A DNA stretch of 64,000 nucleotides, taken from contig VGAL01000003.1 in assembly GCA_016870715.1 (NCBI GenBank), positions 1 through 64,000 on the forward strand. Direction: 5' to 3'. The position numbers and the translations under genes were made by a program. Within the stretch, counting starts at the first letter, position 1. Each line of letters begins with the position of its first letter. Of this stretch, positions 63,939-64,000 are shown in pieces. Under the pieces are notes generated by a model. It was not told the origin of the DNA. It did no database searches and saw only the letters and a list, made by a program, of their open reading frames with translations. This DNA is from Actinomycetota bacterium. GTDB taxonomy: Bacteria; Actinomycetota; Actinomycetes; Nanopelagicales; Nanopelagicaceae.

Positions 63939-64000
63939 CGCTTCCCCCGCTTCGATTTAGCTCCAACTACTTCCTCGATTTGTTCCTCTGCTACATGGCC
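63935..64000 (-). CDS. C-terminal end of the partner ABC ATPase
   Basis: Last 21 residues before the stop (GHVAEEQIEEVVGAKSKRGKR). Too little to classify alone; the 4-base overlap with the DrrB-like permease makes it the ATPase of the same exporter. The rest lies beyond the window edge. Confidence 0.75.
   Translation of the reverse strand, partial: GHVAEEQIEEVVGAKSKRGKR

Overview
The window looks like a chromosome segment from a streamlined actinobacterium of moderate G+C content. The actinobacterial markers are a WhiD/WhiB3-type regulator, a GuaB3 paralogue, paired HadA/HadB-like dehydratases, a DUF4307 gene next to greA, a short-chain Z-prenyl synthase and a GroEL with a His-rich tail. Spacers are very short, stop/start overlaps are frequent and no insertion sequence is visible. 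A planktonic lineage such as Nanopelagicales (acI) would fit, but this is a guess; no rRNA or other taxonomic marker is present.

Layout. 1-3962 (minus): guaA (cut by the window edge), guaB3, guaB lacking CBS domains, and a MerR/B12-binding regulator of CarH type, divergent from whiD (plus, 4072). 4446-9073 (minus): groEL, groES, tsaD, a tsaB-rimI fusion and tsaE. 9164-15732 (minus): a branched-chain-amino-acid-type ABC importer with a secreted hydrolase; from memory of the Mycobacterium tuberculosis gene order, alr is followed directly by tsaE, so this block looks inserted. 15808-22140 (minus): rplM-rpsI-glmM-glmS-PAP2-acpS-alr, i.e. ribosome genes leading into cell-wall precursor synthesis.

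22294-54565 (minus) is a nearly unbroken information-processing cluster. In transcription order it runs secE, nusG, rplK, rplA, rplJ, rplL, rpoB, rpoC, rpsL, rpsG, fusA, tuf, then the S10, spc and alpha genes through secY, adk, map, infA, rpoA, rplQ and truA. Candidate control points lie in its few longer gaps: a trnW/secE promoter, an L1-binding-like hairpin, an L10 leader with attenuator, and promoters for rplJ and rpsL whose spacer and -10 lie inside a perfect inverted repeat.

54615-64000 holds tRNA-Trp, an aminotransferase (plus), murB, a glycosyltransferase, hadB, hadA, rpmG, tRNA-Met, tRNA-Thr, a PIN-PhoH protein, a Z-prenyl diphosphate synthase, a DUF3817 protein, a SURF1 protein, a 49-residue membrane protein, DUF4307 and greA (plus), and part of a drug-type ABC exporter. 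No gene-free stretch exceeds 300 bases. The largest gaps are 52035-52295 (L10 leader), 43262-43487 (rpsL leader and promoter), 50795-50988 (rplL terminator and rpoB leader), 58724-58966 (two tRNAs) and 12222-12376 (no clear signal seen). Most of the window is conserved housekeeping. The parts worth a second look are the B12 regulator, the inserted transporter block, the palindromic promoters and the repeat-encoded protein tails. All family assignments come from motif recognition by eye.
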